Part shown: positions 1 through 8,244 of the stretch, piece by piece
How the letters are laid out: each line of letters starts with the position of its first letter
Numbering within the stretch: position 1 is the stretch's first letter
DNA from: an uncultured Clostridia bacterium
Lineage (GTDB): Bacteria; Bacillota; Clostridia; TANB77; CAG-508
Length of the DNA: 38,668 nt
Direction: 5' to 3'
NCBI GenBank assembly: GCA_948976265.1
Contig: CARFUA010000011.1
Location: forward strand, 1 to 38,668
Position numbers and translations under genes: made by a program
The notes under the pieces: generated by a model
Seen by the model: the letters and a program-made list of their open reading frames with translations, nothing else
What the model was told of the DNA's origin: nothing
The model's database searches: none

Positions 1-1760
1 AAGAAATTGCCGAAGATGACGAATATGAAGAAATAGAGGAAAACGAAGCATACGAGGAAATCGTTGAAGACGACGAATATGAAGAAATAGCGGAAGACGA
101 AGCCTACGAAGAAAATGCCGAATACGCAGAAATCGCCGAAGAAGAAACCGACCAACAAACGAATGAAGAGGAAGAGACTACGGATACCGAAGAAGATGAA
201 GAAGACTCTTTTCAAGAACCAACTCAAGAAGAACTGGATTTGCAAACTTTATCAAGTTTAAAAGCAGAATATATATTTTTAGGTTTACTACTCAATAATC
301 CAAAAGCAATTTCTAGATATTATTTCGTATTTAAAGAATGTCATTTTTCAGATGAAGCCTTAGACAATATGTATCGAATTATTCTATTTCGTGAATCAGA
401 ACAATACGCACCAGCCATTGCCAAAGAAGGATTTAAACTTCCACTAGAAGCACGAGATACGTATGCTTTAAAAATTCAATTACAAGAAATGGCTTCCGAA
501 AAAAATTATGATATTGAACGAATTTATATCATGATAAAAAAATTATTTATCCTAAAAAAATACTATTTATTAGCACCAACAAAAATCATTCGAGAAAATA
601 TTTTAAATATTGTAGACTATGAATTATATGATGAAATGACAGTTGAGGAAGTTGAAAATGCCATTGAACAAATTGGCGTTACAGCTGGTTTAAGCCAAGG
701 AAGGCTAAATGAGGATACGACAAACTTCTTATTGAATGATGAAAGTATGTTATCAACGGGAGCTTCGTTGCCATTTCCAATTCTTTCCAGTGTATTTAAG
801 GGAATTCGAAAAGGGGAAACCTGCTGCTATGCAATGCCATCGAACTCTGGAAAAAGTAGATTTACCATTAATGTAGCAAGTTATTTAGCATTTGTAGAAA
901 AGAAAAAAGTTCTTATTATTTCAAATGAAATGTCTGTAGAAAAAATGCGACTTTGCTTGATTACCACGATTCTTAACAACAAAGCCTATCAAAATTTACA
1001 CGGTCAAAAGTTGCATAAGACAGAAGGCGAATTACTAGAACTCAAATTCAGACCAGACAAAAAAAGAGGTGTAAAATTAGATGATAAAGGTTTCATTTTG
1101 AGAGGAGACAATGAATCTATGCAAGATTATGTAGAAAGGTTAAATACACTTTCTACAGAGTTTAGAGAAACGATTGCAACAACCGAATGGCTTAATCAAC
1201 AAATCGATACCGCCATTTCTTTTATTCATATCACAGAACACACTAATGACGATATCCGAAAAATTATCATGAATTATTACTACCGTGAAAATGTGGAATA
1301 TATTTTCTATGATACGTTAAAAGCAGATACTGAAAATATTGGAAATGGAGAAGAAGTCAAGAAAACAGCCACAATTCTTTCTAATTTAGCACAAAAATTT
1401 GAGATATTTATTGGTTCATCGATGCAATTATTAGAAAGTAGTACATTGCCAGTTAATTTAACGATTAATGATATGTCGGCTAGTAGAACAGTAAAAGAAG
1501 TGTTAGATATGTTGTGTTTGATGAAACAAATTCATCCTCTAACTTTAAATAAATATGAATATTCTCCGATTGAAGAGGCGAAAGATTATCAAGATTTGGA
1601 AGTCTTTGATGATCCAGATGTAAGATATTATGTATGTGTGGTTGATAAAAATAGAGCTGGAGCAAAACCTAAATTATTGTTCCGTTTAAATTTAGCGTAT
1701 AATTTTTGGGAAGAGTTGGGTTATGTGAGATTGAAGCAGGAGTTTCAAACGTTAGATTAA
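1..1760 (+). CDS. DnaB-like RecA-fold ATPase with acidic repeat N-terminus (5' partial)
   Basis: The reading frame is open from position 3 to the TAA at 1758, so the gene starts upstream of the window; a TTG at 240 is only an internal codon. The first 80 or so residues are almost all Glu, Asp, Tyr, Ala and Ile, and include an 18-residue repeat seen at DNA level with a 54-bp period (from about 15 and 69). A helical region follows, then a RecA-like core. Walker A reads SNSGKS at about 839-856 and a Walker B-like VEYIFYDT strand follows at about 1294. The order (helical N-domain, RecA core, late SxSR-like segment) resembles replicative helicase DnaB. The acidic extension is not part of normal DnaB, so I call it DnaB-like and not dnaB. 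Role inferred: nucleic-acid-dependent ATPase. No neighbour is visible upstream. Confidence 0.75.
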   Translation, partial: EIAEDDEYEEIEENEAYEEIVEDDEYEEIAEDEAYEENAEYAEIAEEETDQQTNEEEETTDTEEDEEDSFQEPTQEELDLQTLSSLKAEYIFLGLLLNNPKAISRYYFVFKECHFSDEALDNMYRIILFRESEQYAPAIAKEGFKLPLEARDTYALKIQLQEMASEKNYDIERIYIMIKKLFILKKYYLLAPTKIIRENILNIVDYELYDEMTVEEVENAIEQIGVTAGLSQGRLNEDTTNFLLNDESMLSTGASLPFPILSSVFKGIRKGETCCYAMPSNSGKSRFTINVASYLAFVEKKKVLIISNEMSVEKMRLCLITTILNNKAYQNLHGQKLHKTEGELLELKFRPDKKRGVKLDDKGFILRGDNESMQDYVERLNTLSTEFRETIATTEWLNQQIDTAISFIHITEHTNDDIRKIIMNYYYRENVEYIFYDTLKADTENIGNGEEVKKTATILSNLAQKFEIFIGSSMQLLESSTLPVNLTINDMSASRTVKEVLDMLCLMKQIHPLTLNKYEYSPIEEAKDYQDLEVFDDPDVRYYVCVVDKNRAGAKPKLLFRLNLAYNFWEELGYVRLKQEFQTLD

Positions 1761-1766
1761 AAATGA

Positions 1767-1795
1767 TTGACACAGAATAAAAAATGTGGTAATAT
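1767..1795 (+). promoter_or_regulatory. Sigma-A-type promoter of the ileS T-box transcript
   Basis: TTGACA at 1767-1772 and TAATAT at 1790-1795 are separated by 17 bp. The promoter lies just after the stop of the upstream gene and directly before the T-box leader. Confidence 0.75.
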
Positions 1796-1802
1796 ATTAT
1801 AC

Positions 1803-2052
1803 AAATAAATAAAAAACAAAGAAAAGGACAGGACATGTAACGGTAAAACTTTTAGAGAGCCAAAGGTTGGTGAAATTTTGGTAAGAGAATAGGTTATGTG
1901 TTATCACCTTGGAGTTGATTGACTGAAAATTTTTTAGGTTGATTCGTAAGTCTTGCGTTAAAAGATGTAAAGAGAGAAGTTTTTGAAATTTCTAATTTAG
2001 GTGGTACCGCGGATTACAGCATTCGTCCTAGTTTGGGATGAGTGCTGTTTTT
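1803..2052 (+). promoter_or_regulatory. T-box riboswitch, isoleucine-specific (AUC specifier), upstream of ileS
   Basis: The T-box core AGGTGGTACCGCGG lies at 1999-2012 and pairs with the uncharged tRNA acceptor end. Stem I carries the classic AGAGAGCC and GGTTGGTG segments at about 1854-1873. The specifier triplet ATC followed by ACC is at 1903-1905, matching tRNA-Ile and the ileS gene downstream. A terminator hairpin (ACAGCAT side at 2016, GTGCTGT side ending at 2048, then T-run) follows the T-box. Uncharged tRNA-Ile should favour the antiterminator and switch on ileS. Confidence 0.93.
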
Positions 2053-2056
2053 GTTT
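2016..2056 (+). terminator. T-box regulatory terminator
   Basis: ACAGCATTCGTCC pairs with GGATGAGTGCTGT, including G-U pairs, across a short loop. It is followed by T5 and then T4, just after the T-box. It competes with the antiterminator. Confidence 0.85.
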
Positions 2057-2063
2057 TGGAGGG

Positions 2064-2210
2064 ACAAGGGGGCTTAAGGGGTTCTGCCCCTTAAGAATCC
2101 CCGCGAAGGGCGCTGCCCTTTCGAAACCCGCTCTTCGGTCAGAGGGACAAAGGTTTGCCAGATTGGGTGATAAAATCTGATTTGTGCCCGCGCGTTAATC
2201 ACGCGAGTGG
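2064..2210 (+). repeat. GC-rich multi-hairpin intergenic element between T-box and ileS
   Basis: Three adjacent inverted repeats occur here. CTTAAGGGG (2073-2081) pairs with CCCCTTAAG (2087-2095), flanked by further G5 and C4 runs. CGAAGGGC (2104-2111) pairs with GCCCTTTCG (2115-2123, one bulge). CGCGT (2191-2195) pairs with ACGCG (2201-2205). The base composition is far more GC-rich than all surrounding DNA, which suggests an inserted repeat of REP/MITE type. No ORF is visible. From 2211 to 2290 I see only the ileS ribosome-binding region. Confidence 0.6.
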
Positions 2211-2308
2211 GGAATTTTGTAAAAGTTTTAGGAGGGGGTCAACCTGTAACTGAAGATACGATTGTGAAAATTATAAAATTTGAATTAATTTAAAAGGAGG
2301 AATTTAAA

Positions 2309-5080
2309 ATGAGTGAAGAAAAAGTGGATTATGGTAAAACATTGAATTTACCAAAAACGGATTTTCCGATGAGGGGAAATTTGCCAGAGAATGAGCCAAA
2401 GACATTGGAAAATGTTTTTGAGAAAGATTTGTACGAAAAGATGTTGAAAAAGAATGAGGGAAAAACGCCTTTTGTGTTACATGATGGTCCTCCTTATGCC
2501 AACGGAGAAATTCATCTTGGTCATGCGTTGAATAAAATTTTGAAAGATACGATTGTGCGTTATAAAAACTTGCAAGGTTTCTACACGCCATATGTTCCAG
2601 GATTTGATACACATGGAATGCCAACTGAGAAGAAAGCAATTGAAAAATTAGGATTGAATCGCGATGAAATTCCAGTTTCTAAATTTAGAGATACGTGTAA
2701 GCAATTTACAAGTGAATATAAAGATAAGCAAATTGAAGGTTTCAAACGTTTAGGTGTTTTAGGTGATTGGAAAAATCCATATATTACGTATCAGCCAGAA
2801 ATGGAAGCTAAGCAAATTGGCGTATTTGGTGATATGTTTAAAAAAGGTTACATTTATAAAGGTTTAAAACCAGTTTATTGGTGCACAGATTGTGAAACCG
2901 CTTTGGCAGAAGCAGAAATCGAATATAAAGATGTAGATTCGATGACCGCTTATGTCAAATTTCCAGTAAAAGATGCACAAGGGAAATTTGATGAAAAAGA
3001 TACTTTTATCGTTATCTGGACAACAACCCCTTGGACGCTTCCAGGTAATATGGGAATCACAGTAGGTGGAGATTTTAAATATAGCTTGGTGGATATTGGT
3101 ACAGAAAAAGTAGTCATTGCGAGCGAATTAGTTAAAAAAGTGATGGAGATTGCTGAAATTGAAAATTACAAAACAATTCAAGAATTCGAAGGAAAAGAAC
3201 TAGAAGGAATTCTTTGTAAACATCCATTTTTGGAAAGAGATTCTAGAGTGGTATTAGGTTCAGATGATACCATTTTGGTTGAACTAGAAACGGGTACAGG
3301 AGCTGTTCATACAGCACCAGGATATGGTAAAGAAGATTATTTGTGTGGATTAAAAAATGGCTTAGAAGTAGTTGTTTGTGTGGATAGCAAAGGACATCAA
3401 ACTGAGGAAGCAGGTCCATTTGCTGGTCAATATTATGCAAAATCTAATAAAACAATAATTGCTTGGCTAGAAGAAAATGGCTTATTATTAGCCAGTCAAA
3501 AGGTAAATCATTCCTATCCTCATTGTTGGAGATGCAAAAAACCAGTAATTTTCCGTGCTACCAGTCAATGGTTTGCCTCTGTTGATGGATTCCGAAAAGA
3601 GACATTAGAAGCAATCAAAGGCGTAAAATGGTATCCAGCTTGGGGCGAAGAAAGAATTACAAAAATGGTGGAAGACAGAAATGATTGGTGTATTTCACGT
3701 CAACGTACATGGGGGGTTCCGATTCCAGTATTTTATTGTAAAACTTGCGAAAAAGAATATGTAACCGCTGAATCCTTAGAAAAAGTTCAAAAAATATTTG
3801 CTGAAGAAGGGTCAAATGCTTGGTTTGACAGGGAAGTCAAAGAATTAATGCCAGAAAATGCAAAATGCGAATGTGGATGCACTGAATTTGTCAAGGAAAC
3901 CGATATTATGGATGTTTGGTTTGATTCTGGTTCAACACACGAATCTGTTTTGGCAGAACGTGGATTGCCAGAGGCGAATTTATATTTAGAAGGAAGCGAC
4001 CAATATCGAGGCTGGTTTCAATCTTCGATTTTAACTTCTATTGCGACAAAAGGGAAAGCACCATACAAAGAAGTATTAACACATGGTTATACGGTTGACG
4101 AAAAAGGTAGAAAAATGTCGAAATCGCTTGGGAATGGAATTGAGCCAAAAGATGTGATAAAAACTTCAGGAGCGGATGTCTTGAGATTGTGGGTTTTGGC
4201 TTCTGATTATAAATCAGACATTAGTGTTTCGAAAGATATTATTAAGCAAGTAACCGAAGTTTATCGTAAAATCAGAAATACAGCCAGATATATTTTAGGA
4301 AATATTTTTGATTTTGATGTGGAGCATCCTGTTGCTTATGAAGATTTAATGGAAATTGACAAATGGGCTTTAACTAAGTTAAATCGTCTTATCAAAGATT
4401 GTACGAAAGCGTATGATACGTATGATTTTCATATTGCCTATCGTGCCTTAAACCAATTTTGCGTAGTGGATATGAGTTCGTTTTATTTGGATATTATCAA
4501 AGACAGGTTATACACATATCGTGCAGATTCTGTGGAAAGAAGAGCTGCGCAAACAACAATGTATGAAATTTTGTCTGCTTTAGTTAGAATTTTAGCACCG
4601 ATGACATGTTTTACAGCAGAAGAAATTTGGAAATATATGCCTCATAGAAATAATGAAAATAGCGAAAGCGTGATGCTAGATTATTACCCAAAAGTAAATG
4701 CAAAATTTGAAAATGAAGCATTGGAATTAAAATGGGGAAGATTGATGAAAATCAAAGATGCTGTTAGCAAGAAATTGGAAAAAGCAAGAGCGGAAAAGGA
4801 AATTGGGTTATCCTTAGAAGCAAAAGTAATTTTGTATGCAGAAGCAGAAGAATATGATTTTATCAAAGATAAAACCGATTTATTAAAGGATATTTGTATG
4901 GTTTCTGGAGTCGAAATCAGTGAAAACAGAAGAAATCAGGATGAAGAAGTGGGAATTGGCATTGAAGTGCAAAAAGCAGATGGAGAAAAATGCGAGAGAT
5001 GCTGGGAATATTCAACCACCGTTGGTAGTGACAGTAAAAACCCAACACTTTGCCATAAATGTATAGAAGCGTTAAAATAG
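2309..5080 (+). CDS. ileS: Isoleucyl-tRNA synthetase
   Basis: This class I enzyme charges tRNA-Ile with isoleucine in the cytoplasm. At 923 residues it matches the usual bacterial length. The HIGH-type motif HLGH is at residues 69-72, the tRNA-editing domain with TTPWTLP follows in the first third, and KMSKS is at 602-606. A C-terminal zinc finger (two Cys pairs, CERC and CHKC) ends the protein. The ATG at 2309 has AAAGGAGG about 9 bases upstream. It is controlled by the isoleucine T-box 250-500 bases upstream. The gene is intact and has no in-frame CGG codon. Confidence 0.98.
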   Translation: MSEEKVDYGKTLNLPKTDFPMRGNLPENEPKTLENVFEKDLYEKMLKKNEGKTPFVLHDGPPYANGEIHLGHALNKILKDTIVRYKNLQGFYTPYVPGFDTHGMPTEKKAIEKLGLNRDEIPVSKFRDTCKQFTSEYKDKQIEGFKRLGVLGDWKNPYITYQPEMEAKQIGVFGDMFKKGYIYKGLKPVYWCTDCETALAEAEIEYKDVDSMTAYVKFPVKDAQGKFDEKDTFIVIWTTTPWTLPGNMGITVGGDFKYSLVDIGTEKVVIASELVKKVMEIAEIENYKTIQEFEGKELEGILCKHPFLERDSRVVLGSDDTILVELETGTGAVHTAPGYGKEDYLCGLKNGLEVVVCVDSKGHQTEEAGPFAGQYYAKSNKTIIAWLEENGLLLASQKVNHSYPHCWRCKKPVIFRATSQWFASVDGFRKETLEAIKGVKWYPAWGEERITKMVEDRNDWCISRQRTWGVPIPVFYCKTCEKEYVTAESLEKVQKIFAEEGSNAWFDREVKELMPENAKCECGCTEFVKETDIMDVWFDSGSTHESVLAERGLPEANLYLEGSDQYRGWFQSSILTSIATKGKAPYKEVLTHGYTVDEKGRKMSKSLGNGIEPKDVIKTSGADVLRLWVLASDYKSDISVSKDIIKQVTEVYRKIRNTARYILGNIFDFDVEHPVAYEDLMEIDKWALTKLNRLIKDCTKAYDTYDFHIAYRALNQFCVVDMSSFYLDIIKDRLYTYRADSVERRAAQTTMYEILSALVRILAPMTCFTAEEIWKYMPHRNNENSESVMLDYYPKVNAKFENEALELKWGRLMKIKDAVSKKLEKARAEKEIGLSLEAKVILYAEAEEYDFIKDKTDLLKDICMVSGVEISENRRNQDEEVGIGIEVQKADGEKCERCWEYSTTVGSDSKNPTLCHKCIEALK

Positions 5081-5100
5081 TAGAGGTTGAATATTCCGTG

Positions 5101-5218
5101 GAAATTTTGTGAGGAACGAGCAAAATTTACTCGGTTACGATATATTTTACAAAAAAATGAAAATAATTAGGACTAACGCGGGAAATTTTGTGAGGAACGA
5201 ATAAAATTTACTCGATTA
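5101..5218 (+). repeat. Pair of 37-bp direct repeats, each with an internal hairpin
   Basis: Positions 5101-5137 and 5182-5218 match at 34 of 37 bases with an 81-bp period. Each copy holds an inverted repeat: AAATTTTG with CAAAATTT in copy 1 (5102-5109 and 5121-5128), and a 7-bp version in copy 2. No T-run follows, so they do not look like terminators. They fill the gap between ileS and the next promoter. Confidence 0.7.
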
Positions 5219-5238
5219 TATGCACATTTTTAGCAAAA

Positions 5239-5274
5239 TGTCAACTTGACAAAATCGCCAAAATATGGTATAAT
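5239..5274 (+). promoter_or_regulatory. Palindromic promoter 1 (TGTCAA-C-TTGACA over the -35)
   Basis: The palindrome TGTCAA-C-TTGACA spans 5239-5251. Its right arm is the -35 TTGACA (5246-5251). A 17-bp spacer ends in an extended -10 TG before TATAAT at 5269-5274. The same architecture recurs at 10169, 17718 and 26117, so a shared repressor or activator operator is likely. Confidence 0.75.
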
Positions 5275-5284
5275 ATTATAGTAG

Positions 5285-5323
5285 AAAATAGGGGAACATT
5301 TAGAAATGTTTTCCTATTTTTTT
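5285..5323 (+). terminator. Terminator-like hairpin just downstream of palindromic promoter 1
   Basis: AAATAGGGGAACATTT pairs with AAATGTTTTCCTATTT around a tiny loop and ends in T7. It lies about 10 bases after the predicted transcription start and before the ATPase start, so it could act as an attenuator or end a very short RNA. Confidence 0.6.
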
Positions 5324-5350
5324 ATAAAAATTAATCGTGAAAGGAGTAAC

Positions 5351-6176
5351 ATGATTTATCTAAAAACATTCAAACTAAGCAATTATAAGACTTCCAATAC
5401 CAATATTTATCCTTATAACGTTTTAAAAAACAAAGAACCCAATGTACTTGTTTTTGCTCCGATTACCGTATTATATGGAAATAATGGGTCTGGAAAATCG
5501 ACGATTTTAAATATAATGGCACATAAATTAAATTTAAACGGAAAAGAAAGAAGCAATCCCAAAGTCGTTGGAACATGTGATTATTTTGAAGATTTTGCAT
5601 CCCAATGCGAATATGAATTAGGTGAAAACGAAAACAGCAGAAAAATTACTAGATTACCAGAACATAGTCAATACATCAAAAGTGAGGAAATCTTATATGA
5701 AATCAGAAAGATTCAGCAAGATGCTATTTTGCAAGAAAGTATAGAAAGTAATTTGGCAAGAGAACGAGGATTGCAAAATGCGAAAGAATTTTTGGAAACG
5801 AAAGAAGGGCAAAAGCAGTTTGAGAGATTTCAATTTGCGCGGAGACAAATATTCCAACGGGGAAACTACATTGCAGATTTTAGAAGAAAATATTTTACCA
5901 GATACGTTATATTTGCTAGATGAACCAGAGGTTTCATTATCTCCACAGAATCAAGTAAAACTGGCAGAACAAATCAATCAAATGGCGCGTTATTTAGGTG
6001 TACAATTTGTGATAGCAACCCATTCGCCTTTTATGCTAGGAATTTTAGAAGCAAAAATTTATAATTTGGATACCAAAACCTACCAAATTCAAAAGTGGAC
6101 AGAATTAGAGCATGTAAAATATTTTTATCAATTTTTCGAAGCCAGAAAAGAGGAATTTCAGGAAAAGCAATTTTAA
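5351..6176 (+). CDS. ABC/AAA_21-type ATPase, needs +1 recoding at CGGA (5840)
   Basis: The ATG at 5351 follows GAAAGGAG. Walker A GNNGSGKST is at residues 43-51. The first frame then runs to a TAA/TAG-type end at 5923, while the rest of the protein continues in the +1 frame. Skipping the C of CGGA at 5840-5843 gives one 274-residue protein. In it the signature-like SNGET (about 168-172), Walker B with LLDEP (188-192) and the H-loop THSPF follow directly. Without the shift the protein would lack signature, Walker B and H-loop. The family is a soluble predicted ATPase, not a transporter, because no membrane partner is adjacent. It is probably expressed from palindromic promoter 1. Function unknown. 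Confidence 0.8.
5840..5843 (+). other. CGGA quadruplet: +1 recoding site in the ABC-type ATPase
   Basis: CGG is in the incoming frame and is followed by A. Dropping the C enters the frame that encodes SNGET and Walker B. The restored residue would be Gly164. Confidence 0.7.
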
Positions 6177-6214
6177 AAAAATCATAAAAAATATAAATTT
6201 TCCATAAAAAACTA

Positions 6215-6241
6215 TTGACAAAATGGAAATATGGGTATAAT
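6215..6241 (+). promoter_or_regulatory. hrcA operon promoter
   Basis: TTGACA at 6215-6220 and TATAAT at 6236-6241, with a TG before the -10. The spacer is only 15 bp, which is short. Confidence 0.6.
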
Positions 6242-6244
6242 ATA

Positions 6245-6271
6245 TTAGCAGTCTAAGTTAAAGACTGCTAA
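6245..6271 (+). promoter_or_regulatory. Variant CIRCE operator (HrcA binding site)
   Basis: TTAGCAGTC (6245-6253), nine bases, then GACTGCTAA (6263-6271). This has exactly the 9-9-9 geometry of CIRCE (TTAGCACTC-N9-GAGTGCTAA), with position 7 changed from C to G and the matching change in the other arm. It sits at the predicted transcription start, directly upstream of hrcA, as expected for autoregulation. Confidence 0.85.
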
Positions 6272-6291
6272 TTTATATGAAGGAGATAAAA

Positions 6292-7321
6292 ATGGCAGAT
6301 GATTTAGATACTCGCAAAAAAAGAATTTTACAAGCAATTGTAGAAGAATATATTGAAACAGCAGAACCTGTGAGTTCAGGAAACTTAGTGCAAGAACTTG
6401 ATTGCAGTAGTGCAACAATTCGTAATGAAATGGCAGAATTAGAACATACTGGTTTTTTAGAAAAAACGCATACCTCAAGTGGTAGAGTACCTTCCCAAAA
6501 AGGCTATCGATACTACGTTGACCAACTAGTAAGAGATGATAATTTAACAAAACAAGAAATTGAAATCATCAAACAAAGATTAGAAACGAAAGTAAATGGA
6601 TTAGAAGACTTAGCCAGAATAGCAACCACTACTTTGTCTGAAATTACGCATTATACAACAGTTAGCGTTGGACCAGATATGAACAAACACACCATGATAG
6701 ATATCAAATTTATTCTGCTTCGGAACTAGAGTTTTAATGGCTGTCATTTTGACGGATTCTGGAATTATTCGAGAATCGGTTATCAAATTTGATGAAGATT
6801 TAGAAGAAGCGCAAGTGGAGGATTTGACGTATATTTTCAAGAACAAATTAATTGGAAAACCACTTGAAAAGTTGGAAGGACCGATTGAAGATTTCATTAT
6901 GTCAGAGGTCAAGACAGGGATTAATATTATTCAGAAAATTATAGAAGAAATCAACAAATTATTAGATGGGTCGAAACAAGTTTATCTGGAAGGTGCTGGT
7001 AAAGTTGTAGACATGCCAGAATTCAAAAAAGTAGATGTTGCCAAAGACTTTTTAAATGTATTAGATGCCAAAGATTTAGTAGCAGATATTTTAAATACAG
7101 GAATTGCGGAAAATATTAATGTCTACATTGGCGAAGAATCCGAACATGAAGAACTTAAAAATTTTAGTATTGTAACATTTAATCATTTACTAGAAGATAA
7201 AGATATTGGAACCATTGGCATCATTGGACCTACTAGAATGGACTATTCCAAAGTCATATCTGTAATGAAATACATTAGTAAAAAATTAAATGAAGATTTT
7301 AAAAATGGAAGATTAAGCTAA
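6292..7321 (+). CDS. hrcA: Heat-inducible transcription repressor HrcA, needs +1 recoding at CGGA (6721)
   Basis: HrcA represses class I heat-shock operons by binding CIRCE. The start is ATG 6292, because AAGGAG lies 6 bases before it; an ATG at 6277 overlaps that Shine-Dalgarno site. The N-terminal winged helix (RKKRILQAIVEEYI, SSATIRNEMAELE, SSGRVPS) is in the first frame, which stops at TAG 6727-6729. The +1 frame continues with VLMAVILTDSG and the rest of the effector domain to 7321. The +1 frame has its last upstream stop at 6698-6700, so the switch must lie between 6701 and 6726, where CGGA 6721-6724 sits. The joined protein is 342 residues, the normal length. First gene of hrcA-grpE-dnaK. 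Confidence 0.92.
6721..6724 (+). other. CGGA quadruplet: +1 recoding site in hrcA
   Basis: The in-frame CGG is followed by A within a window of only 26 bases in which the shift can occur. The joined sequence reads KFILL-G-TRVLMAVILT, colinear with the family. Confidence 0.8.
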
Positions 7322-7366
7322 GGATTTGTAAGCTTTATCGATAACTGATTAAAAGGAGGTTTTAAA

Positions 7367-7861
7367 TTGGAAGAAGGAAACGAATTAGAAAAAAATGAAG
7401 TACAAGGAAATTTAGAAATTGAAAATGAAGGAACAACGCCAAAAACAGAATTGGAAGAACTAGAAGATAGATATAAGCGTTTATTTGCTGAATTTGAAAA
7501 TTTCAAAAAAAGAAGTGCCAAAGAAAGAGAAAATTTATTCAATATGATTACAGGGGAAGTTTTAGTTGTCATGTTACCAATTATGGATAATTTGGAAAAA
7601 GCAGCAGCAAGTGAAACCACGGATAAAACTTACCAAGAAGGTGTTAACATGGTAGTAAAACAATATGCAGCGGCATTAGAGAAATTTGGGCTAAAAACAA
7701 TTGAAACCATAGGAAAACGATTTGATCCAGAATTACACGAAGCGGTTAGTCATATAGATGATTCAACCAAAGGCGAGCAAGAAATTGTGGAAGAATATCG
7801 CAAAGGCTATCAAATTGGAAATAAGGTAATTCGCCACGCATTAGTTGTGGTTGCCAATTAA
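7367..7861 (+). CDS. grpE: GrpE nucleotide-exchange factor
   Basis: GrpE releases ADP from DnaK in the cytoplasmic chaperone cycle. The start is TTG 7367, preceded by AAAGGAGG at 7352-7359; there is no better ATG. At 164 residues it is a typical short GrpE: an acidic N-terminus, a long helix (ELEELEDRYKRLFAEFENFKKR) and a C-terminal beta domain with FDPELHEAV and GYQIGNKVIRHALV. It lies 45 bases after hrcA in the same operon. Confidence 0.95.
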   Translation: MEEGNELEKNEVQGNLEIENEGTTPKTELEELEDRYKRLFAEFENFKKRSAKERENLFNMITGEVLVVMLPIMDNLEKAAASETTDKTYQEGVNMVVKQYAAALEKFGLKTIETIGKRFDPELHEAVSHIDDSTKGEQEIVEEYRKGYQIGNKVIRHALVVVAN

Positions 7862-7879
7862 AAAAGGAATGGAAAGAGA

Positions 7880-8110
7880 ATGAAACCAAAAGGAGCGAAA
7901 TTTCATTATAAAATAAAACAATTTTTAGATAATTGGAGTATTCATCAAAGAAATAACTATTTTTATAGAAGCGGAAATAGATGGTCAAGAGTTCGAAAAG
8001 AAAATCCTTATTCTTATATCTATTTTATACTAGGAGTTGCCTTATGTATAATAATGGCTTGGCCCATTCGATGGATATTGTATTGGATTGTGGCAAAACT
8101 AAATGCTTAA
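7880..8110 (+). CDS. Small membrane protein between grpE and dnaK
   Basis: A 76-residue protein, basic and aromatic in its first 45 residues (HYKIKQFLDNWS, NRWSRVRKENP), then one long hydrophobic segment at about 46-72. A GGAAAG-like site lies before ATG 7880. It begins 19 bases after grpE, so it belongs to the heat-shock operon. I do not recognise a family. The positive charge upstream of the segment predicts a cytoplasmic N-terminus. Good spacing and start signal argue that it is a real gene. Confidence 0.65.
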   Translation: MKPKGAKFHYKIKQFLDNWSIHQRNNYFYRSGNRWSRVRKENPYSYIYFILGVALCIIMAWPIRWILYWIVAKLNA

Positions 8111-8244
8111 AAAAGTTAATAATGTTATATTATTATAAATCAAACGAAAGATGAGACTACTGTTCTATTGAATAGTGAGTTACAGATATCTTATGCAATG
8201 GAAGTTGCAACATTAAAAATAATTTATTTTAGGAGGTTTTTAAA

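Noticed and set aside
2304..2639. Minus-strand ORF over ileS
   Set aside because: Shadow of ileS with no promoter or ribosome site.
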